Part shown: positions 21,628-31,958 of the stretch, piece after piece
How positions within the stretch are numbered: position 1 is the stretch's first letter
Layout: each line of letters begins with the position of its first letter
Assembly: GCA_015179025.1 (NCBI GenBank)
Contig: WHUX01000069.1
Span: 62,001-126,000 of the forward strand
Direction of reading: 5' to 3'
Length of the DNA: 64,000 nt
Source: Terfezia claveryi
Lineage: Eukaryota > Ascomycota > Pezizomycetes > Pezizales > Pezizaceae
The notes under the pieces: generated by a model
The model's database searches: none
The model's input: only the letters and a program-made list of their open reading frames with translations
Told to the model about the DNA's origin: nothing
Program-made: the position numbers and the translations under genes

Positions 21628-21636
21628 ACGTTGGAT
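21628..21636 (+). promoter_or_regulatory. Gypsy-2 putative self-primer binding site
   Basis: ACGTTGGAT, two bases after the 5' LTR, is perfectly complementary over 9 nt to leader segment ATCCAACGT at 21260-21268. Confidence 0.65.
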
Positions 21637-21656
21637 CTTTCAGACCAACCGGTACG

Positions 21657-22787
21657 ATGTCCACGAATATTCCACTACCCACCGATAGATTCGCAGCCTG
21701 GAGGGCGACTCCGATTCCATCAGACCCGACAGAACTATCAGCATACCGAAGAACTGTGATCGAAATATTCACAGAGACTTATGCCATTGGCGAACAACAA
21801 GGAGCGGACCTTCAGAAAGCCGAAAAGCGAATCCGAGAAGCCGAAGACGAAATAACCCTCCTTCGAGAAGATGCAGCAGAGGACAGGATAACCATCCGGA
21901 GACTGACTCGTGCCTTGGACCTGGCTGACAGTCCAAAGAACCAGAAAACACAAGACCTACCAACCCCGCCCAAGTTTAATGGGGACCGGGGCCGGTTACG
22001 AGCATGGAAGAACTCTGTACAAATAAAACTCTCTGGGGACTCGGCGAAGTTCCCCACTGTCTACCACCAGCTCTCATACGTCTATGGCCTCCTGGAGGGT
22101 AAGGCCATGGACCAGGTACAGCCCTTCGTCAAGGCAACGGGGATTGATCTGGTAGACATCCCGGCACTAATGGCAATCTTGGACCGAGCCTTCGGGGACC
22201 CGGATCCTAAAGGAACCGCCAGCAGGGCCCTGCGAGACCTCAAGCAAAAACACAATGAACTATCAACCTATGTCGCTGAGTTCTCTAGGCTAGCAGCAGA
22301 GCTCAATTGGAATGACGAAGCCAAGCTCGACCAGTTCAAAGACGGGCTTACCTTTGAGCTGAAAAAGGCTCTGGTCTACTGCCCACCGACCAAGACCCTG
22401 GAGGAACTTATTGAGCAAGCTAGCTGGGTGGAACAGCAGACAGCGGCACTAAGAGCCCCCCAAAAGACACTCTCGACCTCGACTCCCCGTACCCCCTTCC
22501 CGATAGCACGCACCCAACAACAACCCACACCGGTCAACAAGCCTGCACACCCCTCCCTGGTAGCGGGTGGGGCTGCCCCCATGGACCTGTCAGCAGGTAG
22601 ACCTCGTCTTACCCAGGAGGAAAGGGACCGTTGCCGCACTCAGGGTTTGTGCATTGCATGCGGAAAGGGGGACCATTTGATCGCGGCATGTCCCCTCCGC
22701 AAAAACCGATCGATGGCCGCCCACGCCATATCCGAATCAAGGATTGAAGAGGTTGAAGAATCGGGAAAAGGGGAGTCCCTTGCCTAG
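21657..22787 (+). CDS. gag: Gypsy-2 Gag polyprotein
   Basis: This 376-residue Gag is intact. I chose the ATG at 21657, 32 nt after the LTR and in the context ACGATGTCC, over longer upstream openings that lie in the LTR. An N-terminal coiled-coil-like stretch (QKAEKRIREAEDEITLLRED, about residues 45-75) is followed by PPKFNGDRGRLRAWKNSVQI, the usual start of a Gypsy capsid domain. Near the C-terminus sits a zinc knuckle CIACGKGDHLIAACP (C-x2-C-x4-H-x4-C) for RNA packaging. Gag should assemble cytoplasmic virus-like particles. The frame ends 18 nt after the slippery heptamer GGGAAAA at 22763, so a fraction of ribosomes would pass into pol. Confidence 0.93.
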   Translation: MSTNIPLPTDRFAAWRATPIPSDPTELSAYRRTVIEIFTETYAIGEQQGADLQKAEKRIREAEDEITLLREDAAEDRITIRRLTRALDLADSPKNQKTQDLPTPPKFNGDRGRLRAWKNSVQIKLSGDSAKFPTVYHQLSYVYGLLEGKAMDQVQPFVKATGIDLVDIPALMAILDRAFGDPDPKGTASRALRDLKQKHNELSTYVAEFSRLAAELNWNDEAKLDQFKDGLTFELKKALVYCPPTKTLEELIEQASWVEQQTAALRAPQKTLSTSTPRTPFPIARTQQQPTPVNKPAHPSLVAGGAAPMDLSAGRPRLTQEERDRCRTQGLCIACGKGDHLIAACPLRKNRSMAAHAISESRIEEVEESGKGESLA

Positions 22788-22808
22788 TTACTGACACTAG
22801 CAAGGGAC
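22763..22808 (+). promoter_or_regulatory. Gypsy-2 -1 ribosomal frameshift signal
   Basis: GGGAAAA (22763-22769) is in phase G GGA AAA with gag. A 5-nt spacer (22770-22774) precedes a stem-loop: GTCCCTTGCCTAGT (22775-22788), loop TACTGAC, ACTAGCAAGGGAC (22796-22808), 13 bp with one bulge. The pol frame is open from 22757, so the gag/pol overlap is 31 nt and contains the heptamer. The gag stop codon lies inside the stem. Confidence 0.82.
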
Positions 22809-25800
22809 CTGCCCAGGGCCATTTATCTTTGTCTGCGTTTTCTTTGCCTGCACCTATGTCTGTTGATGAATCTCGCTTGTTTGGCGAGCATTTTGTAGTA
22901 CCAATAACTGTTAAATTCAATGGTAAAACAGTGGTAACATCAGCTCTCATCGATTGTGGTGCTTCGGGAATTGCATTCATTGATCAGGCCTTCGTCAGTA
23001 AAAATTCCATACCAACCTCGAAGTTAAAAACCCCCTGCCTTCTCGACATCATTGATGGCCGCCCCATCTCTTCTGGGGCTATTACCGACCTCGCATGTCT
23101 GCCCAGTGCCATTGGAGACCATTCGGAGGACCTCCCAATGTTTGTGACCAAACTAAAATATCCAATTGTGCTTGGGATCCCCTGACTCAGAATGCACGAT
23201 GTGTCAGTCAGCTTCGGCTCGTACACCTTGCAATTCAACAGCCATTATTGCAGAAAAAACTGTGGAGGTCCAAAAATCACCGTCACGGGGCTATGCGCAT
23301 TACCACCCCCGATAATCCACCCAGCCCAGGTGGTATACCAGCCTGCGCACATCAATGCTGTCCACTCCCCGGTTACCCCTGTCCCCCCTGTTCCCCTGGT
23401 GACCCCAAAACCCCTGAACGTTAGCTTTATCGGGGCAGGGGCTTTCGCTTACCTCACCAGGAGGCACAAGCTGAAGGCTCATGCCCTATCTATACACGAG
23501 GTTAACCTGGAAATCAACAAGATGCGGCCTAAGGAGGAGTGGAAGGCTATGGTCCCGGATGAATATCACGAGTTCATTGATCTGTTCTCGGAAAAGGCCG
23601 CAGAGAAACTCGCACCACACCGACCATACGACCACACTATCCCGCTGGTAGAAGGTAAAACCCCCCCCTATGGGCCTCTCTATGGAATGTCCCGGGTTGA
23701 GCTGGAAGCCCTGAAGAAATACTTGGAAGAAAACCTCAACAAGAGCTTCATTCGCCACAGCTCCTCACCAGCGGGTGCCCCGGTGCTGTTCGTGAAGAAA
23801 TCAGACGGCTCCCTTCGGTTGTGTGTTGATTATCGTGGCCTGAACGAAATAACGGTCAAAAACAGGTACCCCCTACCTCTAATCCAGGAGACATTAGCCA
23901 GGCTCTCCAAGGCCAAGTGGTTCACCAAACTGGATTTGAGAGGGGCATACAACCTGGTACGGATCGCCGAGGGGGAGGAGTGGAAAACTGCCTTCCGAAC
24001 TCGTTATGGCCATATTGAGTATAATGTTATGCCTTTTGGGTTGACTAACGCCCCGGCCTCTTTCCAGCACTTTATTAACGACACCCTGCGAGACTTTCTG
24101 GATGTGTTCTGCACAGCCTACCTTGACGATATCCTGATCTATTCGGATACCCTGGCAGAGCACAAAATCCATGTTCGTCAAGTGTTGGAGAAGCTGGAGC
24201 AAGCCAGATTGTACCTCAAGCCCGAGAAATGCGAGTTCTATGTGCAGGAGGTTAAGTATCTAGGGTTGATCATCACCACGGAAGGTATTAGAATGGACCC
24301 TGCCAAGGTCACCGTCGTTCAGGAATGGGAAATCCCAGCAAATCTCAAGGATGTCCAGGCCTTCCTGGAATTCGCCAACTTTTACCGACGGTTCATTCTA
24401 GGATATTCCAAGATCGTGGCCCCCCTCACAGCCCTGACCAAAAAGGACCGGCGATTCCACTGGAGTCCAGAAGCCCAATCCGCCTTCCAGAACCTCAAGG
24501 AAGCCTTCTGCTCAGCTCCCATACTAGCTCACTTTGATCCCGATAGCGAGTGTATCGTGGAAACGGATGCCTCCGACTATGTCTCCGCCGGAATCCTGTC
24601 CCAGTATGTCAATGGAGTCTTCCACTCGGTGGCCTATTTCTCCAAAAAGCACTCCCCGGCGGAGTGTAATTACGAGATCTATGATAAGGAGTTAATGGCC
24701 ATTGTGCGAGCATTCGAGGAGTGGAGGCCACACCTAGAGTCAGCCAAGGGGATCATCGAGGTGCTATCCGATCATAAGAATCTTGAGTACTTCACCACCA
24801 CTAAGCTGCTGAACCGACGGCAGGCTAGGTGGTCGGAGTTCTTATCTCGATTCAACTTCAAGATCAAGTATCGGCCTGGAAAAGCTGGGGGTAAGCCGGA
24901 CGCACTGACCAGGAGATCAGGAGATCTCCCTAAAGGGGGGGATAAAAGGCTGAAGTACCAAAATCAGGTGGTACTGAAACCTGAAAATCTCGACCTGGCG
25001 GCCAATAGCCTTGCTGAGGCTGATGCTAAAGCTGAAGCGAACCCTGGAACAGATCTCCTTCTGCGAATACGACGGGCATATGCGGAGGACGACCTGGTTA
25101 AGGATATAATCGCCGCAGTGGAGTCTGGACAGCGCCGTCACACCAAGATTTCCCTAGCCGAGTGCACCACTCAGGACGGCCTCCTATACCACCTAGATCG
25201 GCTCTATATACCTGAAGGGGAGCTGCGGATGCAGCTGATCAAGGAACACCATGATACCCTGGCTGCAGGTCACCCTGGAGTGGCTAAGACGTTAGAACTA
25301 CTAGCTAGACAATACACATGGATCGACCAGCGAAAGGAGGTAGAACAGTACATACGGAACTGCCATATCTGCAAGTGTGCAAAACCCACTCGTCATGCCC
25401 CCTACGGAACCTTGAAGCCCCTGGAGATCCCGGATCGGCCCTGGCAACACCTGACCATGGACTTTGTAACTGGGTTGCCAAAGGACTTGGGATTCAATGC
25501 TATCCTGATGGTGGTGGATCGGTTGACGAAGATGAGGCATGTTATACCTTGCCGAGATACCTGCTTCGCTCCGGAGTTAGCCAACCTCTACCTCAATAAT
25601 GTATTCCGGTACCATGGCCTCCCTGAATCGATCGTGTCCGACCGTGGCCCTCAGTTTACCTCAGAATTCTGGCAAGCCTTCTGCGAACTTCTGGGGATCA
25701 AAGTTCGTCTGTCAACAGCTTACCACCCCCAGACAGACGGCCAATCGGAAAGGATGAATGCGATTATGGAACAGTATCTGCGGGCCTTCGTCAGCTACCA

Positions 25801-26515
25801 GCAGAACAACTGGGTTTCGTTGCTAGTAACCTGTGAATTTGCCGCCAACAACCAGTTCTCCGAGTCACTGAAAACGTCCCCATTCCTGGCCAATTATGGC
25901 TGGCACCCTCGGTTCGTAGACTCCCTAGCACATCTGCGCAAGGTCAGGGAGAATGCCCCAGCCAAGGAGTTCACCACGCAGATTTCTGAACTCCACTCTA
26001 CCCTGAAGACTGAGTTGGGTTATGCTCAGGTCAGGCAAGCAGAATATGCCAACGGGTCTAGGTTACCGGCCCCCAAATACCAACCAGGAGACAAGGCATG
26101 GCTCTCTAGCAGACACTTCCGGACAGAACGACCCTCTCGTAAGTTGGATCACAAGTTCCTAGGCCCCTATGAGGTGTTAGCAGCTGTGGGCACTCATGCT
26201 TACCGGCTGAGATTTCCCAAGGATATCAAGCGCCATCCGGTCGTTCATGTCTCGGAGATCGAGTCAGCCGCCGACGATCCCCTTCCCGGGCAAAAGCACC
26301 CCCCACCTCCTCCAGTGGTGATCGCAGGTGAAGAGGAGTGGGAGGTTGAGGAGGTACTGGACTCCAGAAAACGCTATGGGCGAGTTCAGTATAAGGTCAA
26401 GTGGGTAGGGGACGAGGAGACTACCTGGCAACCCGCAGAGGACTTGGAGAATGCGCAGGATTTGGTTACCCTATTCCACCAGCGTTACCCTCTCAAGCCT
26501 CGCCCAGCTGAATGA
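22770..26515 (+). CDS. pol: Gypsy-2 Pol polyprotein (one internal TGA)
   Basis: Pol is read in the -1 frame after gag. Domains in order: aspartic protease, with DCGASG at 22952-22969; reverse transcriptase, with [20 protein letters not shown] and the active-site YLDD at 24119-24130; RNase H, with ETDASDYVSAGIL and DHKNLEYF; integrase, with an HHCC finger (HPGVAKTLE...CHICKCAK) and the DDE residues in MDFVTGLP, DRGPQF and QSERMN; and a C-terminal chromodomain (YKVKWVGDEETTW at about 26390). The chromodomain normally directs insertion to modified histones. A single TGA at 23183 (TGG in Gypsy-1 and Gypsy-3) interrupts the protease region. From there to 26515 the frame is open for over 1100 codons. 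The copy is probably inactive because of that stop. Confidence 0.93.
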
Positions 26516-26678
26516 TATTTTTTGTCTTGTCTTCGTTGATTTGGAGTGGGAATTATGATTGTTGTTTCTGTTGTTGTCAGGTTGTCCGGCGTTGGGGTTG
26601 TGTTATGGGTTATTGGTTATTCGCCTGTCTTGTTTGTTTGTTTTTCGCCTTGCCTTACGTCGCTGGGGCTCCGAGCCT

Positions 26679-26690
26679 AAAGGGGGGATA
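26679..26690 (+). promoter_or_regulatory. Gypsy-2 polypurine tract
   Basis: AAAGGGGGGATA sits directly before the 3' LTR start (TGTCAC at 26692). The equivalent G-rich tract precedes the 3' LTRs of Gypsy-1 (about 27879) and Gypsy-3 (about 53202). It would prime plus-strand synthesis. Confidence 0.8.
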
Positions 26691-26691
26691 G

Positions 26692-27254
26692 TGTCACAAC
26701 CGTCCTTTCCTAGCCAGGTTTGAGAGTCAGACGGGATTCTGTCCGACTCTCGTTATTGTTGATTGATATCGTTGTTATCTCTGTTCCCGAGATAAGGGGT
26801 CTCGGGAACCTTATTCCTTCCGGTGGCCTTGGCCAGGAAGGAAGCCTGTATATATAGCTTGCTCTCTCCGCCCTCTCGTTGGATCCCCATCCAACGTCTT
26901 GGATACCCAATACAGGACCTTGCTTCCTCCAGCGCTTGTGCACCTCCCTTGTGCACATCCTTGTCTCGAACAAACAACTCTGCAGTACAGCTGCCTCCCT
27001 TGACACACGCGGCAACTGCCTCCGCATGTCTCTTGCCTCTTGCCTCTTGCCTCTTGCCTCTTGCCTCTTGCCTCTTGCCTCCTGCCCTTGCCCCTGTCTC
27101 ATTCTTCCCCTGGTCACACACGTAGCGTTCCTACGTGTGTCTTACCCTAGCCTTTCCCCCGATCACACACGTAGCGCTCCTACATGTGCGATTGTCCCTT
27201 GCCGCTTCCCCGGCGTACCCCTTGGTCGCCTTGTCCCCCAGAGCCCTTGTTACA
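26692..27254 (+). mobile_element. Gypsy-2 3' LTR
   Basis: 563 bp, TGTCACAACCGTCC to GTTACA, paired with 21063-21625. The TSD TTAGC follows at 27255-27259. Confidence 0.95.
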
Positions 27255-27259
27255 TTAGC

Positions 27260-27690
27260 CAGGAGATAAGGTGTGGCTCTCCAGCAGGCACTTCCGGATG
27301 GAACTGCCATCTCGCAAGCTCGACCATAAGTTCCTGGGTCTATTCGAGGTGGTGGCCACTGTGGGCACTCATGCCTATCGATTGAGGTTCCCCAAGGACA
27401 TCAAACGCCACCCGGTTGTACACGTATCAGAAATTGAGCCAGCGGCTGACGATCCCCTCCCAGGGCAGAAACACCCCCCACCCCCTCCAGTGGTTATCGA
27501 AGGTGAAGAGGAATGGGAGGTAGAGGAAGTGCTGGACTCGCGAAAGAGGTATAGGCATCTGCAGTATAAGGTTAAATGGGTGGGGGACGAGGAGGCTACC
27601 TGGCAACCCGCTGAGGACCTGGAAAATGCTCAGGATCTGGTCTCCCTGTTCCATCAGCGATACCCGAGGAAGCCCCGTCCGGTTGAGTGA
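27260..27690 (+). pseudogene. Gypsy-1 pol, 3' part (integrase end and chromodomain)
   Basis: This continues the Gypsy-1 pol reading after the Gypsy-2 insertion (CAGGAGATAAGGTGTGGCTC corresponds to PGDKAWLSS of Gypsy-2). It contains the GPY/F-like core (KFLGLFEVVATVGTHAYRLR) and a complete chromodomain YKVKWVGDEEATWQPAEDLE, ending in a stop at 27688. The last 140 codons are undamaged, unlike the upstream part of this gene. Confidence 0.9.
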
Positions 27691-27892
27691 TCTGCCCATG
27701 TCTGAGTTGGGGTTCTTGTCCTTGTTATTGTTGTCTCTGTTATCACCTGCGACGCAGGTGATGGGTCTTTGTTGTTGTGTGGAGTTGGAGTCCTTGTCGT
27801 TGCCTTTGTTGTTGTTGTTTCCTGTGTTGATTTTGCCGGTTGTTGTGCCCAAGCCTACTAGTCACTGGAGCTCCAGCCTAAAGGGGGGATAG

Positions 27893-28526
27893 TGTCACAA
27901 CCGTATTCTTAGCCTTGATTTGACACTCGAACAGGCTTGTTCGGGTGTCGTGCTGTTTTGATACTCGAACAGACTTGTTTGGGTGTCGTTGATAGGTTAT
28001 TGTTATTGTTGCCCTCGGCATCACCTGCGATACAGGTGATGGGTTATTGACATTGTTGCCTTTATCATCACCTGCGATCGCAGGTGATGGGTTATCATTA
28101 CCTTGCTTGGCTTCCGAGATAAGGGAAGCTTATTCCTTCCGTTGCCCTGGCCCGGAATTATGTATATATAGCCCCTGTCCCTCATACTGTCATTGGATCC
28201 CTATCCAACGTCTTGTATACCCAATACAGGGCCTTGCTTCTCTCCACGTTGGTGCATCTCCCTTGTGCACCTTCTTGTCTCGCCTCGACTCTGCAGCCCT
28301 GCTGCCCACCCCGCGAACCTCCTTGCCTTGCCTTGCCTTGCCTCGCCTTGTCTCTGTAGCCCTGCTGCCTCCTACTACTCCCATGTGCCTCTCTCGCCCT
28401 CGCCCTTGCCCCCGTCCTAGCCTTTCCCCTAGTCACACACGTAGCATTCCTACGTGTGTGTTACCCTAGCCTTGCCCTTGCCCCGGCATACCCCTTGGTC
28501 GCCTTGTTCCCAGAGCCGTCATCACA
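27893..28526 (+). mobile_element. Gypsy-1 3' LTR
   Basis: 634 bp, TGTCACAACCGTATTC to GTCATCACA, with a polypurine tract just upstream and TSD CCAGC at 28527-28531. It contains the perfect 24-bp palindrome CATCACCTGCGA plus its complement at 28066-28089 and lacks one internal repeat block that the 5' LTR has. Confidence 0.9.
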
Positions 28527-28531
28527 CCAGC

Positions 28532-29396
28532 CCCTGTGTCTATGGATATCGTGGCCTACCATAGATTATTTTGACCCCATATTTCCTCAATAAATCTAAG
28601 AGAATGCTCTTGAACTCAGCTCCATTATCATACTGTACAATGTAAGGAACTCCAACAATCCCTATCTATTGAGCAATACACTTAGTAACTCCAGCTGCTG
28701 TTTTGTCCAGAAGAGGATAAAGAAAGCTATATTTAGAAAAGTGGTCTTTAATATGTAAGATCCAATAGTTCCCATTATGAGGTGTGGCTCTCATATCGAC
28801 TAGGTCGATCTAAACTTGCTCTAATGTATAATGTGACTCAATAGGCTCTAAAGGAGCCCGGGAATTCGAAGGCCGACTCTGAATATATGTAGTGCAGTAT
28901 TTTAGTAGCCAAAAAACCTCTTGCCTAGAGATTCTATAAAATTTCTCCTGAACAAGCTGGAAGGTTTTTTTGATCCCTGGATGATGACAACAGAGATGAC
29001 AGTCCAAAATTGATTGATATACTTCTTCTAGTCTAACAACTTGCCTATAATACTAGAATTAGCTCTTGAACTCATTGATAATGCTATAAAGATTTACTAC
29101 TATGGATGTTTATCAACTGCCTTGTGCCATAATTTCCCATCTACTAACTCATAATTGTCAAGTGCATCACCTCTGGAATTTGACCATTTCTGCCTCTCAC
29201 ATTTATCTGTCATAAACTCAGGAGCTTTAGTATTGGGATCTAGGGAGGTCAGAATAGATATATAATCATTATATTTGTTGCTGGAGAAACAAGCATGGTT
29301 GAGGTTTTCATCGGACTGTATCCAAGCATAAAATGCTTCCTCGGTACCATCAGGAAAAATAGAGGTAAACATAACAGGTAGGTAGGGGTAAGACAT
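28532..29396 (-). pseudogene. Integrase element copy 1, N-terminal half (exons 1-2)
   Basis: This is the counterpart of 34906-35750 on the minus strand. Exon 1 starts near 29370 (FTSIFPDGTEEAFYAWIQS). The integrase zinc finger (CHHPGIKKTF...CTTYIQSR) is at 28880-29000. The core runs to 28532, where Gypsy-1 split it. A TAG replaces the CAG codon before IDLVD (about 28815), and the 5' splice region near 29100 is altered, so the copy is dead. The same nucleotides in copy 2 give a readable gene. Confidence 0.82.
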
Positions 29397-29399
29397 ACT

Positions 29400-29630
29400 G
29401 GGGATCTAAGGAAAGAAGTTGTCGATATCTAGACTTCTTATAAAGCTTTTCTTAGTAGAGGCAATACATATGATTGGGGAATGCGCTAGATGCCCTAGCC
29501 AGCAATACGCATAGTTGGAGAATGCGCTGGACGCCCTAGCCAGCATTACGTATAATTGGAGAATGCGGAATGCGCTGGACGCCCTCGCCTAATGAGGGAA
29601 TGAGCTGGATGCCCTAGCAATACATGAATT
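29400..29630 (-). repeat. Integrase element copy 1, subterminal repeats
   Basis: Three degenerate copies of GAATGCGCTGGACGCCCTAG type sequence, matching in inverse order 34660-34830 of copy 2. They lie between the minisatellite and the first exon in both copies, so they are part of the element. Confidence 0.75.
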
Positions 29631-30610
29631 CAAATATATACGAAAACACATGAATTCATACATATAGAGAGACTTGAACTGAAAACACATGAATTCATAT
29701 ATATAGAGAGACTCGAAAACACATGAATTCATACATATAGAGAGACCCGAAAACACATGAATTCATACATATAGAGAGACTTAAAAACACATGAATTCAT
29801 ACATATAGAGAGACCTGAAAACACATGAATTCATACATATAGAGAGACCCGAAAACACATGAATTCATACATATAGAGAGACTCGAAAACATATGAATTC
29901 ATACATATAGAGAGACTCGAAAACACATGAATTCATACATATAGAGAGACCCGAAAACATATGAATTCATATATATAGAGAGACCCGAAAACACATGAAT
30001 TCATACATATAGAGAGACTCAAAAACACACCCGAAAACACATGAATTCATATATATAGAGAGACTCGAAAACACATGAATTCATACATATAGAGAGACCC
30101 GAAAACATATAAATTCATACATATAGAGAGACTCGAAAACACATGAATTCATACATATAGAGAGACCCTAAAACACACCCGAAAACACATGAATTCACTC
30201 ATATAGAGAGACTCGAAAACACATGAATTCATACATATAGAGAGACTCGAAAATACATGAATTTATACATATAGAGAGACCCGAAAACACATGAATTCAT
30301 ACATATAGAGAGACCCGAAAACACATGAATTCATATATATAGAGAGACTCAAAAACACACCCGAAAACACATGAATTCATACATATAGATAGACTCGAAA
30401 ACATATGAATTCATACATATAGAGAGACCCGAAAACACATGAATTCATACATATAAAGAGACCCGAAAACACATGAATTCATACATATAGAGAGACCTGA
30501 AAACATATGAATTCATATATATAGAGAGACCCGAAAACACATAAATTCATATATATTGAGAAACCCAAAAACACATGAATTCATATATATTGAGAAACCC
30601 CAAATGCATG
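29630..30610 (-). repeat. 34-bp minisatellite of integrase element copy 1
   Basis: About 28 copies of a 34-bp unit: ACACATGAATTCATACATAT followed by AGAGAGACCCGAAA. It is the reverse complement of the array at 33765-34650, and both adjoin the 5' side of an integrase gene. There are no spacers, so it is not a CRISPR array. Confidence 0.93.
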
Positions 30611-31209
30611 AGTTCCACAGATATTACATTTGTTACCTTCCTCACAACCACATAAAGACTCAGAGGTGTCACCAGATACCACTATTGCCTGCACAGGCAT
30701 ACCGCACCCTCGGCAAGACAACAACCCTAGAACTTATTACCACTCTAAGCTAGCATAGCCGAGCCGGCAGCCGCAGGGTCTGCCAAGCAGGGTTGACCAT
30801 ACCCAGTTGGGTGTACTAGTACACACCAAATTTCCCATGTCTTCCTAATATAGCACAGCACGATTCAGAAGTCTCCTTTGCGAGAATTGTTGTCATTCCT
30901 TTCAACGCAATAATAAGATCGCGCTGTGCCATATTGGTAAGAAATGGGCTCGAGGGTTGTACTTCCTGCAAGTGCACTTGTATCATGCACACACTAGCAT
31001 CTATTTCTAGCAGCTACTGCCGATAGTTCAATGAGGGAACGGGCAAGCAAATAGACGTGGAGTTGGACAGATCCTTCATCTGCTGTTTGCTTCTATAATG
31101 TTCTTAGTCATAGTGTACAGGATTAGCTAACAGTAAGCAGAGAGACCACAAGTTAACTGAGGTTATGCAATATCCCAAATATTCACCCCTTTCCTAGCTG
31201 AGTGTTCAG
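30611..31209. other. No gene; imperfect inverted repeat at 30843-30933
   Basis: No domain-bearing ORF. Arms CCTAATATAGCACAGCACGAT (30846 on) and GATCGCGCTGTGCCATATTGG (30911 on) are imperfect inverted copies separated by about 45 bp, which could be a small MITE or a hairpin. Confidence 0.45.
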
Positions 31210-31214
31210 AATCA

Positions 31215-31460
31215 CCACCCCTTCGCCAGCTGTTTATTCAACCTGCAATTCACCCTTTCGCCAGCTGTTTATTTAGCCTGCAATTCACCTCTTCGCCAAC
31301 TATTTATTCAGCCTGTAATTCACCCCTTCGCCAGCTGTTTATTCAGCTTGCAATTCACCCCTTCGCCAGCTGTTTATTCAGCCTGCAATTCACTCCTTCG
31401 CCAGCTGTTTATTCAGCCTGCAATTCACCACTTCACTAGATCGCTATTCAGCCTGCAATT
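31215..31460. repeat. 35-bp minisatellite
   Basis: Seven 35-bp units of CCCTTCGCCAGCTGTTTATT followed by CAGCCTGCAATTCAC. The last unit is degenerate. Confidence 0.92.
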
Positions 31461-31599
31461 TATCCAATATTAGCCCATTGCCAGCTTGATGTGCCACCAG
31501 CTAGCCATATGGCCACTTTATTTTTTGATATTACCCACTCTGGCATTTACCCTGAACTCGCCATCATATTTACCCTAAATTCTGAAAGACGGGAGTTTT

Positions 31600-31935
31600 G
31601 TGGTTGGGGCAGCATAAATCAGTGGGGAGGGGCCGCACGAACCAGTGGGGTGGGGGGGGCAGCATGAATCAGTGGGGGGGGCAGCACGAACTAGTGGGAG
31701 GGGGGGCAGCACAAACCAGGCGGGGAGGGGAGGGGGGCAGCGCTAGCCAGCAGGTGAGGGAAGGGCAGCATGTACTAGCGGGGGAAGGAATGAACCAGTG
31801 GGGAAGGGGGGGAGGGCAGTACTAGCCAGCGTGGGAGGGAAGGGCAGCAAGAAGAGCAAGGGAAGGAGGGGGGGTATGAACCAGTGGAGAAGGGGAGGGG
31901 GCAGCACTAGCTAGCGGGGGAGGAAGAGCAGCATG
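31600..31935. repeat. G-rich interspersed GGCAGCA repeats
   Basis: Strongly strand-asymmetric sequence of the type GGGGGGCAGCACGAACCAGT with variable spacing (about 25-35 bp). The many runs of three or more G on the plus strand make G-quadruplex formation plausible. Confidence 0.75.
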
Positions 31936-31958
31936 AATGAGAGGGGGAAAGGAAGGAA

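Larger units (their letters stand above)
21063..27254 (+). mobile_element. Gypsy-2: nearly intact chromodomain LTR retrotransposon
   Basis: A 6192-bp element flanked by TTAGC (21058-21062 and 27255-27259), nested inside the pol gene of Gypsy-1. It has two 563-bp LTRs, gag 21657-22787, and pol in the -1 frame to 26515. About 160 bp of 3' leader follow, then a polypurine tract AAAGGGGGGATA just before the 3' LTR. The single clear coding lesion is a TGA at 23183-23185. The order PR-RT-RH-INT-chromodomain places it with the chromoviruses (Tf1/Maggy/Skippy-like). LTR identity makes it the youngest large insertion in this stack. Confidence 0.95.
15988..28526 (+). mobile_element. Gypsy-1: chromodomain LTR retrotransposon, dead, split by Gypsy-2
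   Basis: The outer element has 5' LTR 15988-16665, gag 16697-17826, pol 17809-21057 and 27260-27690, a G-rich polypurine tract about 27879-27891, and 3' LTR 27893-28526. It inserted into the minus-strand integrase element (TSD CCAGC) and was later split at TTAGC by Gypsy-2. Its own interior is about 6.3 kb, a normal size for the family. Many stops and frameshifts show that it is dead. Several stops are CAA/CAG to TAA/TAG or TGG to TAG, the pattern RIP gives. Confidence 0.92.

Noticed and set aside
22829..23185. Independent protease ORF with its own start at 22829
   Set aside because: The frame is open back to 22757, overlaps gag and has the frameshift signal, so it is part of gag-pol.
23192..26515. 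Separate pol gene starting at 23192
   Set aside because: The protease lies upstream in the same frame; the start is created by the TGA at 23183, not by a real initiation site.
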